Below, one piece after another: positions 21,160-34,646 of a DNA stretch of 64,000 bases (its first letter is position 1; each line of letters starts with the position of its first letter). Under the pieces are notes generated by a model. It saw only the letters and a list, made by a program, of their open reading frames with translations. It was not told the origin of the DNA and ran no database searches. Made by a program: the position numbers and the translations under genes. Source of the stretch: Spisula solida (taxonomy: Eukaryota > Mollusca > Bivalvia > Venerida > Mactridae); contig OX365950.1 of assembly GCA_947247005.1 (NCBI GenBank), positions 11,916,720 to 11,980,719 on the forward strand, written 5' to 3'.

Positions 21160-24100
21160 TATTTTTGATATCAAGTGTGAGTCTAAATCACTTTGCGTAC
21201 GGAACACAGAATAGGCCTATGCCTTAATAATTTCCTTGTCACCAAAATCTTGTTTAAAACACTTTTTTAAAAGTAAACAGTAAACGTGTTTTTAAAACAC
21301 AGAATGTAAATACAGTATTCTGAAGTCAGTCACTTATTATAGCAGTTTTCACTTTGGATTAGAGAGTCACGAAAGTTAACCATCAAAAACCCTCATACAA
21401 TATTGCTATGTTGTATCAAATAAGAACCATGTTCCAATGTTGTGTTTCAAACAGAAACAAACCAGTCAACGCAGCAACACTTGCACAATAAGCTAGCAAA
21501 CTTGCCAAACAGCGCACACAGTTAATTATGTAATTATTTTTTCATACAGGATTTTCCATATGTTTTTTCGATAAGCCCCTATAGTGGCTGGTACCCGCTG
21601 AACATTTCATAAACATTAAGTCCGCAGAAGACTCTACGTATCCGATTTCCCGCGAACGTATCAACAATTGTCACTCGTTCAGGCAATCAATCAGAGACGC
21701 CGACATTGTCTGTCATTCGCACAAACAAACATACACACATAGTTCCTCGTAATTACGTATAATACTTTCCACATGTAATTATTCTCGTTTCTTTGACAAC
21801 AGAAAACTCGCTGCCGGTCTATTTTCCCAGCTGAAGTATTTTCACAAAGAAATAAATACACGCATGAAATTTCAAGTACATGTATACTGACAATATCAAA
21901 GGAATGCGTCAAAACTACAGCAAATGAGTGTTCCAGCTAGTCCGAAGTGTTATACAGCTAAATTAAATCTCGTTAAAAAGACAACAACCCTCTTGTTTTC
22001 ATTGCTATAAATACGCATAGTTAGACAAATATCCGAAATAGTCTATCCGAATTCACATCTAGTTATATCTCTGTACTTGATTGTGAGTGATATAAGTTCA
22101 GTGTTGTTAAGCTAAGTATTGTGGCTTATGTAGTAATTATATTCACTTTCATGATGATTGGCATAAACATATTTGATGTATAGACAACGCCCCCATTCTG
22201 TGTATGAACTCAAATAGATGCTTTAGTGTTTATATTACATCATAAATTATTCTGAGGTAAATCAAAGGATTAGTTACTAGGTATGATTTTGTAGGAGGAG
22301 AAGATCAGTTAGTGTACATACATGTATTCTCAGAAACCAATACAATATGGTAGAACTTTATCTATCCAAACCTTGTCCCGTCCGAACACTTGTACAATAT
22401 GTTTGACTATTTTTCGATTTTAAATTTATAGCCATATATTGATTTCATACATACAAGAATACTTTTAGTGTTGCTTGTTTTTGCAACTTATTTCTTTCAA
22501 AATATAGTTGTAATTCCTAACATGCTTTTACTATATTTCCTAACTGATGCACGGATGAAAATAAAACTGCAATCTAGACATTCCAAGCTGGTCTGACTAA
22601 AAGCCATCCATACCGTCCCTGGTGGATATATCATAAACAGTATACACACCAATTCCTTCGCATCCACCACCTATCATTATCAGTAAAGTCAATTGCAGAT
22701 AAAACAAATAAGATAAAAGCGTTAATATTTAGTCTAGGGAACCATTCCATGGAACGAGTAATAACCACGTGTTGAATGCGTAAACCCCATTGCGCAATAA
22801 ACGTCGCGTACAGACCAACAGTTTGAGGTATGAGTTTAGCTGAAACATGACAGGCGTATGACCTGCTTATCTGGTTATGAATGAATACAACCTAGCTTCA
22901 TATTTCATAATAAAAGTATAATACAGTATATATAGAAGAATAATACAGTATATATTATACAGATAAATGCGGCCACGGAGAGCTATAAACATTTGTATGT
23001 GAGATTACAATCTCATGTTATGTGTTAGTACAGACTCTAGCTACATGTATCTGGCTTGTATGTACGTACATTATATTGCAGATAGAAAATAAACAATATC
23101 AATTCCAAATAAACCACTCGACGAACAATAAGCAAGACTGCAGTCGTGTATTTCACGTTAAGTGTGTATTTTGGTGTATTGCATCAATACAGCTTATTAC
23201 TCATGTAAGATACGTCTTAAGATACTTTATTTCACTACTGATTCAAGGATAAGAGTGATTTTACTATATTTAGCCATACCATAGACAGACACTACTTAAA
23301 TGGCAAGATACTAGTAGTAGCACATGTAATGTTAATTTGATATTTTACTTGCCTATTATTACTTGTAACATAATTCCTTTGATTCTCATTTTCTTTAATG
23401 ACATAGCGATATTCTAAAATATGTTTTGTTTAATCCATATTAATTTATTTAAGCTGGGGTTGTGAAACAAGTTCTCTAATTTACATCCGATGATTTTTGA
23501 GGGGATGAAGGGATAAGGGGTGTAAATGTTAAAACTTGATTAACAACATGAAGTTATTCTCGTTTTTGCACTTATAAGTTCACCTTGAACTCATTGTTTA
23601 TGTTAATTACAGGTTATACCTAGATAACAGGGCGGCATTCTTGTCAACCTTTAGTGGTTGGCCGTGATCATTACACCATAGCTGTAGGGGTCTTTAACGA
23701 ACGATAACCACCAATGACTTATTAGGTTAAACAATAAATCAGCGGTATTTGTCGTTCGTTACAGATCGCTCTATGATTCACGATAAAAGAAAAGCTCCCA
23801 GGGGTCCTACCAGTTCTTTTCTCTAACAAGCGGGTTATATCTAACCCTAACAAATGATAGGATTCGGACCAAGAACATTCGAACCAGGAATTTGGCAGCT
23901 TGCCTCCATATATTCACCAACATTAAGTGATAAAATTTACAGACATACGCTACAGAAATAATTGTTTGGATAACAAGACTCAATAAATAAATACGTTGCA
24001 CACTTTGGCATCATTATATAATGGATGTATCATTTCCACACGAGATTAAAAGCGCCGCCCTAAATCGCTCGAACATGCCGAGCAATCAGAGATTAGATGT

Positions 24101-24495
24101 CTTCATACGTAGTTGTTTACATTGCAATCAATATGCCAAACCTATATGTAGATATGTAAGCGATTGCTGGCAGAGAATTGAAACTAAATATTTATATTCA
24201 CCGACACGTTTCTGGAAACAATCGGGAGTTCGTCAGAGTTTTAATGAACATGAAAGTTTGGTTCATGCGGGTATCAAAATTGTTCATCTATTTTACGACT
24301 GATTGCTACTGGTGGATGCAATGCACAAAGGTAAATGAGTACTAGTAATCATTATTAAGTTACCCCTTCGTGAATCATCAGTCAATTAGATTCATTCGAC
24401 ACATACTTTTTGACAACAGTAATAACTTGAAAACTCAAATTCAGGCAAATTTCTTGTAAGTTAGTAAACGGTGATCGTTATATAACTAGTCGACC
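21160..24495. other. No supported gene
   Basis: AT-rich intergenic or intronic DNA. ATAATACAGTATATA is repeated in tandem near 22918-22962. An imperfect inverted repeat (CGAACGATAACCACC ... GTATTTGTCGTTCG) spans about 23698-23760. A 93-codon plus frame at 24021-24302 (MDVSFPHEIKSAALNRS...) has four cysteines and a mixed composition but no recognised domain; I rate it about 0.15. Confidence 0.4.
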
Positions 24496-24500
24496 AGTTG

Positions 24501-24576
24501 ATCACCAACCGGCTTTCGAACCTTCGATCTTACGCTCTTAAGGTGGACGGCTTAACCACTTGACCACTGGAGGGCA
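24501..24576 (-). mobile_element. tRNA-like SINE head
   Basis: On the minus strand, CCAGTGGTCAAGTGGTTAAG matches an RNA polymerase III A box and AAGGTTCGAAAGCC a B box, about 50 bases apart. The expected acceptor-stem ends do not pair, so this is not a working tRNA gene but a tRNA-derived SINE promoter or tRNA pseudogene. Confidence 0.5.
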
Positions 24577-25055
24577 TAAATGTGTAGTAATTTTATGTCA
24601 CATTGACAGACAATGGCATGCGTGGTCTTAAATAGGAGCAACATCCTTAAGTGAGTATTCTATTTATGGAACAACATGTGACGTCATGTATGAATGATCA
24701 CATTAATTATTAAAATTACCCTGGAATTTAAATCCACGCAGACAGACTTTAAGTCGATTGCGTAATTAATTGGGTTTTAAAAAAGAAAACAATGATTGAG
24801 GAAGATGTGACTAGTGGTTGAAACATCGTATATCAAGCCTGGTGTACATATGTTCTAACAATGATAGATTGTTTAATCACTAATTAATCACTCATTAATT
24901 ACTAATTAACAAATTAATACTAAATGTCGAACACAGCGTCACTCATGCATTCCTATGATATGTCAGTATGCAGCTTTTAGTGCACAAAAGTTTGTATGTA
25001 TAGCAGAACGTATAATATATGCTCTTTTAAGACTACATGTTAATCACATATTCAT

Positions 25056-25143
25056 ATGCAAAGTGCCCACCGGTATTCTATTGGATCAATGAACAATAAA
25101 ACTCTACCATTCACCAATAGCTATCTGATGGGCACATTTGCAT
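25056..25143. mobile_element. Imperfect hairpin element with octamer ends and CCAAT boxes
   Basis: The left arm starts ATGCAAAGTGCCCACC and ends ATTGG; the right arm starts CCAATAG and ends GATGGGCACATTTGCAT. The arms pair over about 29 bases with several mismatches around a 29-base loop. It may be a short foldback transposon. Confidence 0.5.
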
Positions 25144-25149
25144 CTAAAT

Positions 25150-27390
25150 ACGTCTATACTATGTAGTATGTACAAACATGATCTCTCCTATAGCCAAACC
25201 GTACACGTCTCAAATACCATCATTAATAATATAATATAGTAATGCACATTATATATTGCACGCCACCATCACATTCCTACATATCCTCCGAATAATTATT
25301 GTTTGGATTAACTAATCCCCGTCTTAACATGCCGCTTATGTTACGTACTACAATAAAGTCACTGACTTAGCAAACAAACGCAAACTAACATGAACGCAAC
25401 TCTAAACAGAAGACTTACTCTAACTCAGAGCAACCATCAGATACAGTTACCAGGTTTGTGTGCCTAGTAACATAATTTAGAAATTAGAAAACATGTCAAG
25501 TTAAAAGTTAAGTCCAAATGAATGTTGACAACGTTCCGGAAAGAATCCGTCCATTTGACACAAGGTGAGGTGATCTTAACGCGACAATTCCACATTGAAC
25601 ATGCAACTCAAACTGTGATCAAGTATTGCATACTTGCAATTAAGAGCCGCATTCTAAATAGTAATACCCCATATAAGCGTTGACACTTGACATCTCACCG
25701 ATTGCACATCAAGTTATAGATGATATATGATGAAATGTCGAATGTTCAACATCCTAGACACAATAAGTACGAAGTAATTAATCGTAGTATAAGATCTCAT
25801 AATCAACAACAACAAACATATCACGCCTCGGTACCCCACCCACAAAAACAACCATGGGAAATTGTGGTAATTAAATTGAACTCTATACAAAATGCAAACG
25901 ATTTTATAACGGTAAATGTGCATTAAATGTCAACGCGTCGATCAAATAATTTAATTGAAAGTTTTTATCCATACACACAAAGCATGGTTGTTTAAAACAC
26001 TTAAATGAGTAAGGTTACCTATTCACTTGCTCACAATTGAAGCAATTTGTCCGAAAAAAATCAACACTTAATCACAGTTATTTATTTGAAATAGTTATCC
26101 ATACGAAATCACCGAAATTCAACAATTAATCATAAGTCGGGCACTACTTTGTAAACACAGCACAATAAAGCGCACACATACACCACTGTGCAATTATTAT
26201 ACATTTGTAGCTAAATAATATACATCCTTTCACCTACTTCATGAGTACACGCTACAGTGCATACATACACTACGAGCTCTTCGTTGTTATATTTATTAAA
26301 TAATTGCTCATAACACACGTTTTAAAATAACTTATTCTATCGATTTGGGTAGTTGCTTTTAAAGAATATAATCCACCATATCCGATATGTATTTATCCGA
26401 ATACACTACCAGGTCACCGCTAATACAATGTTGCAGTCACATACCTGACAATTACATGTAAAGCGATATTAGGAATGTACATCAATTTGGACACCGAATA
26501 AATAACTACATGTATGACAGGGCAAACGAGTTTATGTTATACATGTTAATTTCCTCTTTTTCTGACTGACGAAGTTATGGTAAACCCTGCACTATGTTTT
26601 CATCTGAACCAAGTAAAATTGTTTATAAATCGCGTAGTGTAAATCATGTATAGTATAAGCGACAATTTCCTTCATTAAATGATATTACTTTATGCTACAT
26701 ATACAGTTAACTAGTATATATGAGATGTTATCGATGCGAATATCTTAATAAATACATATTCACAAAATGGCCACATGTTGCCAAAGGCTATTACGCATAA
26801 CCTATGCGACACAGGTCGTATGCATATAAATAAATGTTTTCCGGAGTTCTATCCGTCCTGTCTCACACCTAAAATGCGAGTTAAGAGTTCATATATCATT
26901 CTTTTAACAGATCAAAGTATCTGTCATGGAGAGTATCTTTTGTTTCATACGTGACGACAGCGATATCTCCGTGTAGTCGTTCGCACTTATAAATAACTAA
27001 TATCGCTTATACAGTTTTTCCGTAAATTGTACATATTTTAAACATATTTTTACTTAATTCACAACATTTTACTAAACTTACGATGTTGACATCGTTGTAC
27101 TCGATTGATCACAGATGGTATAGGTTTCTACATCGGGTAATTTAATCTTGTTTATGGCCTAAAATTGCACATTTTATCTACCGTGATCCATAAAATGTTA
27201 AGCAGAAGTTAGACAAACATTTTTATTTTACCCACTCGTTTTAATCTAACCCGGCGTGGCGTATTTTAAAGCTACTAAATATTATTTACAAGGTTTTAAA
27301 CAACTTGTAATGATATTGAAGACAAAATGACATTTCAGGACGTTATGTTGCAAGTAATACATGTACTTGTTTCATCTCGAGTTTTTTTTT
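25150..27390. other. No supported feature
   Basis: AT-rich sequence. The overlapping frames on both strands at 25714-25926 are short and unrecognised. Confidence 0.4.
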
Positions 27391-27399
27391 TATTTTCGC

Positions 27400-27552
27400 T
27401 ATTATTCGCGATTTAAGTTCGGCGAGAATTCATGTATCCGCGTAAACATACTTTCCTTACATAAAAACCTATCATGGAATCTTTGACCGCGAGTTCAATA
27501 ATCCGCGAATATAAAGATCACGCGAATATAAAGACCACGCGAATATATAGTG
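27400..27552. repeat. CGCGAA-rich dispersed repeat with 17-bp tandem tail
   Basis: ATTATTCGCGATTTAAG, GGCGAGAATTC, GACCGCGAGTTC and AATCCGCGAATATAAAGATCAC lead into two further CGCGAATATAAAGACCA units of 17 bases. A related phrase (TTCGCGCGAATTAAATTTCG) occurs near 42062. I read it as a DNA-transposon-derived dispersed family. Confidence 0.4.
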
Positions 27553-27654
27553 ATTTAACAGCATAATTATGTTATAAGTTGATTGTTTGAATCAATAGTT
27601 TGATCGACGTTTACAAATACGTACACTAGTTGTGTCTGACATGCCTCTGTAGTA

Positions 27655-27986
27655 CCGACTAACGACTGTATATTTTGCCGAGCATCTTTTCCCCCTTAAA
27701 CTAGATACTAATTCAGTGAGTTTTTTTGTCTCTGATAATAATGAGTCCGGGCTACAAAGGGAGATAATTCATTCCAATGTAAATATTGTACATGAGTAGT
27801 CTCCCAACAAAACGAACATGCCGACTACCGACTGTATATTTTGCCGAGCATCTTTTCCCCCTTGAACTAGATACTAATTCAGTGATTTTTTTTGTCTCTG
27901 ATAATAATGAGTCAGGGCTACAAAGGGAGATAATTCATTCCAATGTAAATATTGTACATGAGTAGTCTCCCAACACAACGAACATG
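27655..27986. repeat. Recent 166-bp tandem duplication
   Basis: Copies 27655-27820 and 27821-27986 differ at only a handful of bases (about 97% identical). Each contains CTACAAAGGGAGATAATTC, a phrase common in mollusc DNA, and ends AACGAACATG. Confidence 0.92.
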
Positions 27987-28366
27987 CACTGGAAACTTTT
28001 ATTGCTGTCTATCTGAGGAGATCAAAGAACTACAACAATATCAGTATTACGTTTGATATCTCAAAACATTCCCGCGAGTTTTACCGACACGGTGTATGTG
28101 AACTTGAGCGTATAGAAAGCCGGTGCGTCATGCATTTCCCGAATTGCGTTTTGCAAGGCATGGCGCACCGACTTTCACTAAATGGACTTGCTTTAAAGAT
28201 CAAAATATATTACAACTAGATATTGTAAAGGTTACGACAGTAAATTAGTTAAACAAGATCTTGCGCTAGCATTATGTTGCAAATGTTATCATTAGGATCT
28301 AATTGGTAAATTGTAGACGGTACAATGGAAATGCAATTACATGGCACATACCAGTATACGTGTACT

Positions 28367-28606
28367 GGGTACTGTTTTATCAAAGCACTTACGAAAATCT
28401 TAAAGTTACGTTCAAATTTCAATTCTTTATAATTATTTTACAACTGCAAATTGGAGCCAGATATGGTTTGTAGGAGTTCATTAACTGATTCATTGTTAAT
28501 AGTGCATCTCCATTTACCACCCTATATAACTGTAAGCAAAATATAAAGACTTTAAATTTGATCGTAAGTTTACGATTTCCGTAAGTGCCTTGATAAAACA
28601 GTACCC
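28367..28606 (-). mobile_element. MITE family 1, copy 1 (240 bp)
   Basis: Terminal inverted repeats: GGGTACTGTTTTATCAA(A/G)GCACTTACG at both ends. Its reverse complement aligns along its whole length with 37466-37703 (shared GGAAATCGTAAACT, GGTAAATGGAG-TGCA, CTGATTCAGTTA-like, ACTCAT-like and CGTAAGTGCTTTGA blocks). It has no coding capacity, so it is a non-autonomous element moved by a transposase encoded elsewhere. A 73-codon minus frame across it is a by-product. Confidence 0.8.
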
Positions 28607-28609
28607 TGG

Positions 28610-30630
28610 TATATAACATAGCAACGCCGTTGAAGAACATGTCTTTTATTCTAGCTGATAGTACGTTGCTGAAAAATTACTGATAGTCATACTGTTGTTA
28701 CTTGAAGATATATTGTTGTTCAAAATATAATCTAGTACATGTATGTAGTAACTTGAAATACAAAAACATGTTGCCAATAAGAACACATTGCAACGTACAA
28801 TAGGTCAAATTTGACCAGGCTGGTCAGTCTGACCAGTCAAGTATGTATTGGAATGTAGCGTATACTCTCAATATACAATAAACATTTACTCTAATTTAAT
28901 CAAGTTTGTATAAATAATCTACCCCATGTATTAAGACTTGTTTATCATTCCGCATTATCCGTACATCTCACAAAGTAACCATGATCCACCATTGTTATTG
29001 TCTATAAATAAACTATCTAGGATTTGTTTACGATCTTTGTAACGTCTAATAATTCGAGGATTTACTGATCAAGCTGATCATTTATTCAATGAATAAAACA
29101 CCAACATGTTTTTGTTTAATATCCGGTCATGAAAATACCATGTTTACACAGACTAAAGATACAGACGTTTTCAGATTTTACAAATTTAAATTGACACTTA
29201 TTTAAAATCAATACATGCATTGATATAGTTGTCTCGCATTAGAGCTAACATGACAAGTCTATAATCGGAGTAACCATGTGATAACTCATGTGTTCGACAG
29301 AACCTGTAGCATTTGCCTAAGACTTGTACGTTTACATTCGTTATACGTTGTATAGAACTAATGATGTACGTGCGAGGTCATTACGACCACCACGTATCAT
29401 ATTTGTGGCGCATATATAAATAAAGGCGGTTGTATTAAGAAATGGGCAATGATCATAATGAGAGGCTAAAGCCTCCCAAAAATTCCATATTATTCGAGTA
29501 ACTGACTGCAACCTACAACCCTATCCTCTGTAGATTCGAATCACATACATGTGCACACCATATTGTTGGAAACCGAGAAAGCCACGTAATCCAGTGGCGA
29601 ACGGTGCTTGAACCCAGATGCCCTATCAGCGATCTTTCTAATAGTGGGTTACCGTCACAGCGTGACGTCTTAAAACTCATCACAAACTAGGCAGCAATAC
29701 TTTATGACTGTAAAATAATCTACGGGACATAAAAACACAACCGACAATGGGATCTCACGTACTGGATTAATTTCGCGAACCATCGAGCGTCATGGCTTCA
29801 GGACTCATAGTTAAAATAAAACGCTAATGATTGGACGTACTTTCTCAGAAATTCCTGCTGTAATGACATATTCATTGGTCCAAGTATCGACTTAGATGTC
29901 GGAAATGGGACATCAAGCGTGTAAGAAGTTGAAATAATTAATCGAAAGGATTCTACAGTTTTGGAGCAATTAGACCGTAGCTCCTGCCAATAGCCGGGTG
30001 TTAGTTCGCGGCACAATTATAGCCAATAAATAAACGATCAGCACAAATGGAAAATCCATACCGTACAAATATTATGTCTTCCATATTTGTCTCACAATAA
30101 AATAACAACGGTCATTGATTATTGTCCCGCTGTTTTCTTTCGTTGAATATGTTTATGATTACTACAGTCTAGGGTACATTTTGTTGGCAAGCGAATAGCA
30201 GGAAAAGATCGCTATCGTCATGGATTGCATGGTTTTATTCAACAATAAACGTGTCGCCCACACCAGTTATGTTTGAAGAGAATCCGCCAGAAACTAACAG
30301 AAGGAAGTGAAAATTGGCGGAGAAATCCGGCTTCGTTCGATTTATACCAGATCGTTTACCATCTAGAAAATTATATTGTAGCCAAATATAATAATACAAA
30401 GAATGAGACAAGAAACGCAGAGGAATCAATTACGTTAACTAAATTTCACAGAAACCATGCTTTAGGAATTAAGTTTCCCCAGGCGACAGACATTTGCAGA
30501 TATCACTTGGAATATTTGTCCCAGCGATGTGGACGTCCAATTAGTACATGCCATAAAAGATAAAAGTCAGCTAAAATATCAGAATACTGTAATCAATCAT
30601 TCCTGCAAAATACAGACATTTGTTCCATCT
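28610..30630. other. No supported gene; unrecognised open frames
   Basis: Mostly AT-rich. Frames at 29798-30016 (minus, starts MCRELTPGYWQELRS), 30235-30429 (minus) and 30273-30563 (plus, MKRIRQKLTEGSENWRRN...) are more protein-like than average but show no domain I know, and the last two overlap on opposite strands. A decayed transposon is a possible source. Confidence 0.35.
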
Positions 30631-30631
30631 A

Positions 30632-30870
30632 GGTTTATGCCATGTTAAACTTTAATTCCCGTTTTTAACGTTTATTCAGGAGTCCAGTCCATGCAGATTT
30701 TTTTTATTCATTCCAGTTGATGTCGTTTTCAACGTTCATCCCATTTAGGAGTGCAGTTTTCTATATATCTACATTTGCCGTTTTCTACATTAATTCCGGT
30801 TTATGTAGTTTTCAACTTTCATTCCCATTTTCAACGGTTTATTCAGGAGTCAAGTTTATGCCGTTTACAA
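30632..30870. repeat. Degenerate minisatellite of about 30-50 bp units
   Basis: Phrases TTTATGCCGTTT, TTTTCAACGTT-ATTC, TTCATTCC, and TTATTCAGGAGTC(C/A)AG recur in loose order, with AGGAGT-CAG at about 30679, 30748 and 30845. Confidence 0.6.
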
Positions 30871-30872
30871 CG

Positions 30873-30907
30873 TACGAGGGGTATCAAAAAGTTCGTGTAC
30901 TGACCCG
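30873..30907 (+). mobile_element. mariner-like terminal repeat remnant
   Basis: TA followed by CGAGGGGTATCAAAAAGTTCGTG resembles the terminal repeat of mariner elements, including the TA target. No matching right end was found within 1.5 kb. The GC-rich stretch at 31048-31110 (CCGACAGCCACCCGCG...) could be an internal remnant, but no transposase motif is visible. Confidence 0.4.
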
Positions 30908-31164
30908 TTCTTTTTAATAAGCGCAATGTGATTGAATTATTTGTTATGCATCTTGAAATATATTCAATTCTGTACAAAGAAACCAATAACAAGTTTGACC
31001 ATAATTATGCATATACATTGTATAAATAAAATATTTAACCGATTCAAAAGATGACCGACAGCCACCCGCGCACTTTTCGACGTCACGACGTCGTCCAACG
31101 TCAACACATCTGTCACGTTTCGATCGCCCAATGATTATTTGTATATTCTCTCCCGCCAGCAACT

Positions 31165-32560
31165 AGTTGATTCTCCACTTGTGGAACCGAAACTGCCCTA
31201 CCTCGATCATTGCAACAAAAGGCTCACCGTCTTCCGTAAAACAAGTTTTGAAAGACCATTTCTTGTAAAAATTGGGACTTCAGATCAAACCATGTACATG
31301 TATTCATATATTCGGACATGTTTAAACTGCGGTCCTTTGCAGTCGCATTTAAAGTTTTGGTTGTTGACAATATGGTTAATAATTTAAAGAGTTGTTTATT
31401 TTATACTTTATAAGGTCTCTTTATACAGGTTCTAATGTAGTTGTTTCTGGCGAAGACAACATATAATTGTTCTATAATTTACCCCAATCTATGTACATGC
31501 ATTATTCATGACATTCCATTCATAAAATTATAATTATGTTAATAAACCAATGAACACTAATTATTGTAATTGTTACATAATTGGCGCGTGTTCGATTGTT
31601 GTGAAAGGCATGCTTGTATAATGGTATCGACCTTTTGGAATATTTATCACTAGCGTCTATAATGCAAGTACGTGGGGGGAACTTTACGATACTTATACTG
31701 AGAAACCTCTGTAGAGTGGCAATATAATTATACACCAAACACCACGCGTTAGATTGGGGTAATGTAATGTTTTACAAAGATGGTGTTGCTCTAAAAGGGC
31801 CTCTTTGAAGTGTTGAGGTCACAATTAGGATAACATGTATGTCCCCATATCGACTTGGGCACCACATAAAATTGGACATTTAAAAAAACATACAAGGCAA
31901 CGTTAATAATTGTTTTAGAATTACGAATTGTGGTCCCAAATGAAGTATTTCCATCTATAATTTTCTATAATTTACAGAGAGCCTATAACTTCACGACATA
32001 TGTTCATTTCGTGAAAAAATACAGCAATTGTCCCCAAAGTAGGATTCATTTATTGAAATTTACAACGCTTGGAATATTCGTGTCTGGTTCGGCTGAGCAA
32101 GCTCCCATTAGACGTTAGATAGCGTAATTGTCGTCTGGTAAACTAATTATGCAAGTAAAGTAGACAAATGTAATCCCTACATAATAATGCCAGACAATGC
32201 AGCAAGCGAGAGGTTTCGATAAGCTGGGAATAGCGTCGATGCGAATGAATAATTCGCCGTAAATAGAAAATATGTCAACACTTGGAGGTACCTCTAGCGT
32301 AGACTGCGTCAATATATTGTCTTATCTATGTAGGCTGAGAGACAGTTAAAAACGTACACCAATCAATATAAACACTTATGTAACAATTAAGGGCGAGCAT
32401 CAAATATACATCACGCACATCGTTCAGCTTTAAGTATTCCCCCGAGAGAACAACACTACGTGATGAGAAAACATTGCCATTATAGAGCTTTGATACAATA
32501 TATACATTGTTGCTGCTTTCCACATGTACTTTGCTCACAAGAGCATGTAAGCCCAACAAT
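31165..32560. other. No supported feature
   Basis: Several frames of 60-82 codons occur on both strands, none recognisable. Confidence 0.4.
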
Positions 32561-32561
32561 T

Positions 32562-32668
32562 TTGACTTAATCTTTATGAAACTTGGTCACAATGATCATC
32601 TCGACAAAATCTAGGTCAAGTTCGATATTGGGTCATCCGGGGTCAAAAACTAGGTCACAAGGTCAAAT
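32562..32668 (-). repeat. Single copy of the GTGACCTAG satellite-related family
   Basis: Reverse-complemented, it reads GACCTTGTGACCTAGTTTTTGACCCCGGATGACCC ... ACTTGACCTAGATTTTGTC ... TTGTGACCAAGTTTCAT, the same order as the 13.3-13.9 kb array. It shows the family also exists as solitary dispersed copies. Confidence 0.75.
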
Positions 32669-33059
32669 CATAAAGCACGAAACGCCGCAAACAGAAATAT
32701 GAACTCAGTTTGCAGTCAACGAGACCTATGTGAAGTATGAAACCATTAGACCACCCAGCTATAGCATCAACCACAAAAAGGTTGCGCAAATAAAAGTCAG
32801 AGCTTGATTTAAGGACAACCCTCAAGTTGAAATTTGGCTTTTTTTTCGTTTTGGTACAAGTTTGAGTCCGGTCTTTCAAGAACATAATCGCAATGACTCA
32901 ACTGATTAGCTCAGATTTTAATTTCGTTTTAACAGAGTATGAGTGATGGTCATAGTAAAGTACAAATTATACATTAAGTTTGCATGTTGGACCCGAGATC
33001 GTAAAGTCATATCTTGGTCGGACGTTACTAGTGTACAGGGAAGGACATTGCGTATAGTC

Positions 33060-33150
33060 TACACAATGGCTCAAAAATAAAGGGGGGTAAATTATCAGTA
33101 GTTATATAATCAAGGGAGGTAATTAAGCAGCTCAAAATCAAGGGAATGAA
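33060..33150. repeat. Dispersed AATCAAGGGAGGTAATTA-type repeat
   Basis: AAAATAAAGGGGGGTAAATTA, AATCAAGGGAGGTAATTA and AAAATCAAGGGAATGAAG recur within 90 bases. This phrase type is frequent in mollusc DNA to my knowledge. Confidence 0.45.
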
Positions 33151-33649
33151 GCTTACGTACGAAGACTATCGACAGGCAAGGTAACTGCTGACCAGAAGCC
33201 CCCTATCAATATCAAGCTGCATTGGTTGGATTTATCTGATAAGCCGGCGATTGTTGTGGATGGTATAAGATGTACTGTATAAAGCTATTAAACCCACCAT
33301 CTCTAAAACAATCTTGTCCTAATACATATACCGATTACAACGCTTGCAAATATCTACGTTTGCATTTTAGTACAGAAAGTCTACTTGATAAATATCGAAG
33401 CGTTGACAGTGTGGACGTTAAACTTTGACTAAATGCCAAAGGTAGGCCTAAGTAAATATATTGAAAATGCACAAACGTTTTAACAATATAAAGCCTTCTC
33501 TTTTTATCTCGAATATTTCGGGATCGCGGAAATCAATTTCGACATTAACGTGTCGTCATACATCGATCAGTGGTCAGTCGAGTTTATTCTGGCACTGATA
33601 AACGAAAATGCATATACGGCGGGAGGCTATAGTTTGCGCAATTCAAAAA

Positions 33650-33766
33650 CAGTCCAAACTCATTATGTCGAACTCGCTAAGGTCGGTGTTATTTTCAAAA
33701 GTATAAACAAAGACTTTTGAAAATAACATTCGACTTAAACCAGTTCGACATATTGAGTTTTTACTG
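33650..33766. mobile_element. Near-palindromic 117-bp MITE
   Basis: The left arm CAGTCCAAACTCATTATGTCGAACTCG...GTGTTATTTTCAAAAGT mirrors the right arm ACTTTTGAAAATAACATTCGA...GTTCGACATATTGAGTTTTTACTG around a 10-base centre. Ends of type CAGT...ACTG fit pogo/Tigger-like or related Tc1-mariner elements, though I see no TA target duplication. Confidence 0.65.
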
Positions 33767-34314
33767 TCATAAGTTTGAACACGGAAACCTGATCGACTTT
33801 ACTCTGAACTAGATATTAAGGAATCAACTGTTAAATAATCACAAAAAATCCGATTAGTTTTTTATCGAGAAATTGAGAAAAACACTTTATAACACTATAC
33901 TAACATATAAGAAAAATAATTATTCTTTTCAGCGGGTGTCGCGTTACGTAACGAATATCATGTTATGTCAACAGAAATAGGAACATGGGAGAGTAAATCA
34001 ACAAATCATTTCATCAAATTCGGATTTAAGCAGAAGATCTCTCGGGAAATTTGTTCTAGAATGTCTCTGGATTGATTATCATTTAATGAAACCCTGATCA
34101 AGATTTCCCAGAGTTTTTTCTCTTCCCAATGTTATCAGCCATCAGAAAGTTGTATTGAATGAGAACATAATAACTCCGTGTGAAAGAATCAACAGTGTGC
34201 TAACGTTAGTTTGTCACACTTGGAATGTGCACAGTTGGTGCAGTATTTACGACAGGGATGTTTTGCGTCCCCTTATTTCGTATTATGTCATTCCTAATAG
34301 TGTGGATAGAACCT

Positions 34315-34646
34315 AAGGGACCATTTTGTTGTAAATGTGGACCTCCCAGTGTCAGGAGGCCCTTTTATTGAGAATTTGGTCTTCCCTATGAGGAGAGGCC
34401 CCTTTTGTGGGTATGGGCTTTTTGTTGTGATTGTGACATTCCCTTGATGGACCCTTTTGTTGAGAATGTGGACTACCATGTGTGAAAGGGCCCTTTGCTG
34501 AGAATAAGGTCTTTCCTGTATGTGAAGGCCCATTTACTGTGAATGTTGACTTGTCCGTATACAGGGGCTCTATAGTTGTGAAAGTGGGCTTCCCTTGGTT
34601 GTGTGTATGACTATAATGTGTCCCATTAGGCCCTTTTGTAAAGGTT
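34315..34646. repeat. 40-bp minisatellite, about 7-8 diverged copies
   Basis: G(G)CCCTTTTGTTGAGAATGTGG or variants start near 34319, 34359, 34398, 34450, 34490, 34528 and 34563, mostly 36-40 bases apart, with one longer gap and a last trace (GGCCCTTTTGTAAAGGTTGG) near 34627. A minus frame at 34294-34533 with repeated RPYSQQR/QKGPLL phrases is a by-product. Confidence 0.8.
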
